Positions 60,648-64,000 of a DNA stretch of 64,000 bases are shown piece after piece (positions within the stretch are counted from its first letter, which is position 1; the number at the start of each line of letters is the position of its first letter). The stretch comes from Leifsonia sp. TF02-11 (GTDB taxonomy: Bacteria > Actinomycetota > Actinomycetes > Actinomycetales > Microbacteriaceae), in the NCBI RefSeq assembly GCF_017565305.1, contig NZ_JAGEKP010000012.1, positions 17,368 to 81,367 of the forward strand, written 5' to 3'. Made by a program: the position numbers and the translations under genes. The notes beneath the pieces were generated by a model. That model did no database searches. It saw only the letters and a list, made by a program, of their open reading frames with translations, and was not told where the DNA came from.

Positions 60648-61769
60648 TTACGGGAACGGCAGTGCCACCGGGTACCAATACGTCTGCATGGCGCCGTCGC
60701 TCGCGCACTCGCGCGTCGTGACATTGCTCCCCGCCGTCAGGGCGGTCAGGCACAGACCGGACCCGGCGTTGACGAGCTGGAGGCGCGCGCCGCCTGTCGT
60801 GGACACCAGCTGCGGAATCCACAACTGCTGCGTGTTCGCCGGGTTCGACGTGGTGATGACGACGTTGGATCCTGCGCTGGCGATGAATCCGTTGTTTGCG
60901 GCGGTCGTCCTGATGCGCAGCTGGATCGCGTTCATCCCACTGACGGGGATCATCGCGATCGCCTGGTTCCCGAGGTTCACGTTCGTGCCGATATTGCTGC
61001 AGGCGGCGGTGAAGATCACGGAGCCGGTGCCGACTCCGACGCCTGAGACACCGATGCAGAGCGCGGCGGGACTCAGAATATTCTGCGGCTTGACCTGGTA
61101 ATACGTGTTGAGGTTCGACAGGGTGTAGAACGGGTAGATCAGCGACGTGGTGATGGGGTCGGAGGGCTCCGTCGCCTGGCCCCCGAGGTTCGCCAGCGCA
61201 ATGTCGGCGCGGAAGGAGGGGGTGAAGCTCGTCGCTCCGGAGGTGGAGCCCAGCGCGGCGGCAACGTTCTCCCGTCTCTGGCCTGAGTTCGCGGAGGAGC
61301 TCGACCCTCCGGTGGGGTACCCGCGGACGCAGAACAGCGCGGATGCCTGGGGAGCGAGTGCGACGGCCGCGCTCGTGACGCCGCTGGACCACTCTCCGGA
61401 GACCGCCCCCGGCGCCGGGTTGCCGGCGTTCGTGCAGTCCGCGGCGGACGCGACGGGCCAGATCGCGGCCGCGAGGGCGGTGCCGAGGTCGGTCGCGGGA
61501 AGCGCGGTCAGGGTGACGTTCGACGGCCCGGTGAAGGTCGTGGAGGCCTGGGTGTTCGTGACGTTCACCAGGTATGTCGTCTGGTAGAGGCTGTTCGTCA
61601 TCACGGTGCTGACCGCGGTCGGGCTCACGGCCACGGATTCCTGTCCGACGGTCACCGAGCCCGTCGCCGTCACTCGTGCGCTCCAGCCGGCGGAAGCGGG
61701 GATCGCACTCACGAGCCCGGCCGCCGAGAGGGCGGCCGTGGCCGAGAGGATCCAGCGAGCGATGCGCAC
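60648..61769 (-). CDS. Secreted protein with ricin B-like C-terminal region
   Basis: 373 residues. Signal peptide with cleavage near IPASAG (about residue 28). The central domain is Ser/Thr/Ala-rich with scattered Cys. The C-terminal third ([39 protein letters not shown]) resembles a ricin-type beta-trefoil repeat with its QxW motif, suggesting carbohydrate binding. GTG start lies 6 nt after TATGCT on the minus strand (61781-61776), a leaderless start. Divergent from marR with a shared palindrome, so possibly under MarR control. Confidence 0.78.
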   Translation of the reverse strand: MRIARWILSATAALSAAGLVSAIPASAGWSARVTATGSVTVGQESVAVSPTAVSTVMTNSLYQTTYLVNVTNTQASTTFTGPSNVTLTALPATDLGTALAAAIWPVASAADCTNAGNPAPGAVSGEWSSGVTSAAVALAPQASALFCVRGYPTGGSSSSANSGQRRENVAAALGSTSGATSFTPSFRADIALANLGGQATEPSDPITTSLIYPFYTLSNLNTYYQVKPQNILSPAALCIGVSGVGVGTGSVIFTAACSNIGTNVNLGNQAIAMIPVSGMNAIQLRIRTTAANNGFIASAGSNVVITTSNPANTQQLWIPQLVSTTGGARLQLVNAGSGLCLTALTAGSNVTTRECASDGAMQTYWYPVALPFP

Positions 61770-61775
61770 GAGGGC

Positions 61776-61814
61776 AGCATAGGGATTGATTTATATAGAC
61801 AAGCTATATATAAT
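61776..61814. promoter_or_regulatory. Divergent promoters with MarR-type operator
   Basis: Plus strand: TTGATT (61786-61791), 17 bp, TATAAT (61809-61814), 7 nt before the marR GTG. Minus strand: TATGCT (61781-61776), 6 nt before the GTG of the secreted protein. Inverted repeat TATATAG-ACAAG-CTATATA (61792-61810) fills the spacer of the plus promoter and covers the -35 area of the minus one. Confidence 0.85.
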
Positions 61815-61821
61815 GATCTGT

Positions 61822-62313
61822 GTGACCGAAACGCTGTCCTCACCCGCCCGCACCGCCGACACCGCACAGCTCCGCCAGACCCTGGGCGACCTGGTCGTCG
61901 CGAGCCATCGACTCACCCGCCTGGCTGCCCGCGTCACGGGCAACACCGAGTCGCCCGCGACCTGGCGCACGCTGAGCGTGCTGCAGAGCGCGGGGCCGAT
62001 GCGGCTGGGGGAGCTCGCCGCTCAGAGCCGGGTGTCGCAGCCGACCATGACCAAGATCGTGCGCAACCTGGTCGATTCCGAGTGGGTCAAGCGCATCGCC
62101 GACACCGATGACGCACGCGCCTGGCAGATCGCGATCACCGCGAAGGGCGCCGAAGCGCTCCAGGCCTGGCGCGATGCACTGTCGGCCGCGCTGGTCCCGA
62201 TGTTCGCCGACCTGACCGAGGACGAGCTCGCCGCGATGCGCTGCACCGTCGAGGTGATCGCTTCGCGCGCCGAGCTCTCCACCGCCGCGTCGGCGGCCGT
62301 CGCCGGGCGCTGA
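61822..62313 (+). CDS. MarR family transcriptional regulator
   Basis: 163 residues from GTG 61822. Winged helix-turn-helix: WRTLSVLQSAGPMRLGELAA, SRVSQPTMTKIVRNLVDSEW and the wing RIADTDDARAWQIAITAKG. It probably represses itself, the MFS gene 87 bp downstream and perhaps the divergent secreted protein gene through the palindrome. Leaderless start from a consensus TATAAT. Confidence 0.94.
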   Translation: MTETLSSPARTADTAQLRQTLGDLVVASHRLTRLAARVTGNTESPATWRTLSVLQSAGPMRLGELAAQSRVSQPTMTKIVRNLVDSEWVKRIADTDDARAWQIAITAKGAEALQAWRDALSAALVPMFADLTEDELAAMRCTVEVIASRAELSTAASAAVAGR

Positions 62314-62400
62314 CGCTTCGCCCGCTCTTTCACACCGCACGGCCCCACCACACCGACCACCACACAACCACCACACTCGCCGAGGAGGCCTCACCCGTCC

Positions 62401-63639
62401 ATGTCCCATCAGAAGCCGGACAACATCCTCAAGCAGCCGACCGCCGTCTGGGCGGTCGCGTTCGCGTCGGTCATCGCGTTCATGGGAATCGGTCTCGTCG
62501 ACCCGATCCTCCCGGCGATCGCGGCCAGTCTGAAGGCGACGCCGACGCAGACCGAGATGCTCTTCACGAGCTATCTGCTGATCACGGGTGTCGCGATGTT
62601 CTTCACGAGCTGGATCTCCAGCCGGATCGGCGCCAAGCGCACCCTGCTGATCGGGCTCGCGCTGATCGTCGTCTTCGCGCTCGCGGCGGGGCTCTCGCAG
62701 AACGTCGCCTCGATCATCGGCTTCCGAGCGGGCTGGGGGCTCGGCAACGCTCTCTTCATCTCCACCGCGCTGGCGACCATCGTGGGCGCCGCCGCCGGCG
62801 GCACCTCGGCCGCGATCATCCTGTACGAGGCCGCGCTGGGCCTCGGCATCGCAATCGGCCCGCTCCTCGGCGGTCTGCTGGGCAGCTGGAGCTGGCGCGG
62901 ACCGTTCTTCGGCACCGCCACCCTGATGGCCATCGGCTTCATCGCGATCGTCGTGATGCTCAAGAAGAACCCGGAGAAGCCGGAACCGACGAAGCTCTCC
63001 GCCCCCTTCCGCGCGCTCGGCCGTCCCGCGCTCGGCTTCCTGGCCGCCGCCGCGCTGTTCTACAACATCGGCTTCTTCGTGCTGCTCGCCTACACGCCGT
63101 TCGCCCTGGCCGCCCTCGGAATCACCGACGCGATCACCCTCGGCCTGATCTTCTTCGGCTGGGGCGTCGCCCTCGCCATCACGTCGGTGTGGGTCGCTCC
63201 ACTGCTGACGTCCCGACTGCCGCGGACCCGGGTGCTGTGGCTGATCATGCCGCTCCTCGCGCTCGACCTGGCCGCAGCCGGGCTCCTGGCCGGTTCGATC
63301 GCGGCGCTGATCGTCTGCGTGATCGTCGGCGGTCTGCTCCTCGGCATCCTCAACACGGTGCTGACCGAGTGCGTGATGGAGGCGACCGACCTCCCGCGGT
63401 CCGTCGCCTCGAGCGCCTACTCCGGCGTCCGCTTCCTGGGCGGCGCGATCGCACCGCCCGCGGCGACCCTGCTCGCCGACGTGTTCACGCGCTCGACGCC
63501 GTTCTACGCCGGCGCGATCTCGGTGCTGGTCGCCGCTGCCCTGGTCGTCCTGGGCCACAAGCACCTCCGCCGCGTCGACGCCCCCCACGAGACCCCGCAG
63601 CAGGAAGCCGAAATCCTCGCCCTCGCCGACGCCGACTGA
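62401..63639 (+). CDS. MFS transporter (drug-efflux type)
   Basis: 412 residues, 12 membrane helices. Motif D1-like GIGLVDPILPAIAASL in helix 1, motif A SWISSRIGAKRTLLIG between helices 2 and 3, and motif C-like ALGLGIAIGPLLGGLLG in helix 5 point to a DHA1-type proton-coupled exporter. GAGGAGG upstream at longer-than-usual spacing. Pairing with MarR suggests inducible efflux. Confidence 0.93.
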   Translation: MSHQKPDNILKQPTAVWAVAFASVIAFMGIGLVDPILPAIAASLKATPTQTEMLFTSYLLITGVAMFFTSWISSRIGAKRTLLIGLALIVVFALAAGLSQNVASIIGFRAGWGLGNALFISTALATIVGAAAGGTSAAIILYEAALGLGIAIGPLLGGLLGSWSWRGPFFGTATLMAIGFIAIVVMLKKNPEKPEPTKLSAPFRALGRPALGFLAAAALFYNIGFFVLLAYTPFALAALGITDAITLGLIFFGWGVALAITSVWVAPLLTSRLPRTRVLWLIMPLLALDLAAAGLLAGSIAALIVCVIVGGLLLGILNTVLTECVMEATDLPRSVASSAYSGVRFLGGAIAPPAATLLADVFTRSTPFYAGAISVLVAAALVVLGHKHLRRVDAPHETPQQEAEILALADAD

Positions 63640-63654
63640 GCGCCGACCGAGCCG

Positions 63655-63711
63655 ACATTCGTCACGAATGTCGACATTCGTGCCACGAATCTCGACATTC
63701 GTCACGAATGT
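63655..63711. repeat. Three tandem short palindromes
   Basis: ACATTCGTCACGAATGT (63655-63671), ATTCGTGCCACGAAT (63676-63690) and ACATTCGTCACGAATGT again (63695-63711). They follow the MFS stop by 16 bp and precede the IS by 49 bp. Each is a perfect palindrome with a 1-bp centre. Confidence 0.85.
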
Positions 63712-63760
63712 GCGCTGCCCGAGGTGCGCGCGTACCCGGAATGCGAAGAGCCGCCCTGTC

Positions 63761-64000
63761 CTAGGGCGTGTGGATCAAGTCTGATTTGATCCAGATCAGT
63801 GTGGCGGCGAGGGTGATCGCGGCGTTGTAGTGGCGGGCGGTCTTGTCGGAGCGCATCGCGATGCCGCGCCATTGCTTGAGCTGGTTGAAGCAGCGTTCGA
63901 CGACGTTGCGGCCGCGGTAGCGGGTCTTCTGCTCGTCGCTGAAGTCGATCGGACGTCCCGGCTTCTTGCGGCGGTGGAGCGATCTGGTCGTCTCGCTCGG
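63761..64000 (-). CDS. IS5-type transposase, C-terminal part (N-terminus beyond window)
   Basis: 80 codons on the minus strand ending at TAG 63761-63763. RGRNVVERCFNQLKQWRGIA with the catalytic Glu, then RSDKTARHYNAAITLAATLI, are diagnostic for the C-terminus of IS5-family (IS427-like) DDE transposases. The sequence right after the coding end (GGGCGTGTGGATCAAG on the plus strand, from 63764) is the probable terminal inverted repeat. The CTAG at 63761-63764 may be the target-site duplication, in which case the stop codon overlaps the insertion boundary. Confidence 0.9.
   Translation of the reverse strand, partial: PSETTRSLHRRKKPGRPIDFSDEQKTRYRGRNVVERCFNQLKQWRGIAMRSDKTARHYNAAITLAATLIWIKSDLIHTP

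Noticed and set aside
60607..61392. N-terminal extension of the permease frame into the secreted-protein gene
   Set aside because: It is Arg/His-rich and antiparallel in frame to the real coding sequence of the ricin-like protein; the APC family start is at ATG 60606.

Overview
The window looks like chromosomal DNA from a high-GC actinobacterium, most consistent with Microbacteriaceae (Leifsonia-like). The grounds are roughly 70% GC with strong third-position GC bias, the actinobacterial core order hadAB-murB ... tRNA-Trp-secE-nusG-rplK-rplA ... rplJ-rplL, a NusG with a long acidic N-terminal extension, and many genes whose start codon sits only 6-7 nt after a -10 box (leaderless transcripts). 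Genus assignment is inference.

Layout. 1-1343: 5' part of a GIY-YIG nuclease gene (minus strand), then a region with three tandem long palindromes. 1344-10428: four-gene ABC exporter operon (two large FtsX-type permeases, two ATPases), then a DUF4386 membrane protein divergent from a TetR regulator, with twin operators between. 10468-16035: Ppx/GppA phosphatase, a lipoprotein, a 27-residue peptide gene with its own promoter, palindromes and terminator, hadA-hadB-murB, and a frameshifted glycine-rich membrane protein. 16060-18539: RecQ-like helicase fused to a phosphoribosyltransferase-like domain, and a small protein. 18554-28539: exopolysaccharide/cell-envelope glycan locus (GT4 glycosyltransferase, polymerase-like protein, BY-kinase, PqqD-like protein, HprK-like kinase, low-molecular-weight tyrosine phosphatase, LCP transferase, polyprenyl glycosylphosphotransferase, NTP_transf_5 nucleotidyltransferase). 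28722-32835: small membrane protein and an EsrISR-like envelope-stress module (PspC membrane protein, PspC-histidine kinase, LuxR-type regulator). 32980-35665: tRNA-Trp, secE, nusG, rplK, rplA. 35879-40054: secreted S53 peptidase, GNAT, DUF998 protein, YqaJ nuclease. 40087-48586: sugar or glycoside catabolism cluster with four Gfo/Idh/MocA oxidoreductases, ThuA protein, two TIM-barrel isomerase/epimerase proteins and a ROK regulator. 48590-55705: DedA, pentapeptide-repeat protein, MacB-like ABC pair divergent from an OmpR-type two-component system, alpha/beta hydrolase. 55715-57277: L10 leader with attenuator, rplJ, rplL, small ORF. 57376-60606: a methyltransferase gene whose 3' end is duplicated around a 1.15-kb low-GC insert carrying one DUF4062 gene, then a frameshifted amino-acid permease. 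60648-64000: secreted ricin-B-like protein divergent from MarR and its MFS transporter, a palindromic repeat cluster, and the 3' end of an IS5-type transposase.

Most unusual points: the DUF4062 micro-island bounded by 30-bp direct repeats; the HprK-PqqD-nucleotidyltransferase trio inside the polysaccharide locus; the heavily regulated 27-aa Cys-X-X-Cys peptide gene; and the recurrent leaderless-promoter geometry. The conserved translation/cell-wall synteny block is split twice by accessory DNA (the polysaccharide and stress region between murB and tRNA-Trp; the peptidase/sugar region between rplA and rplJ).
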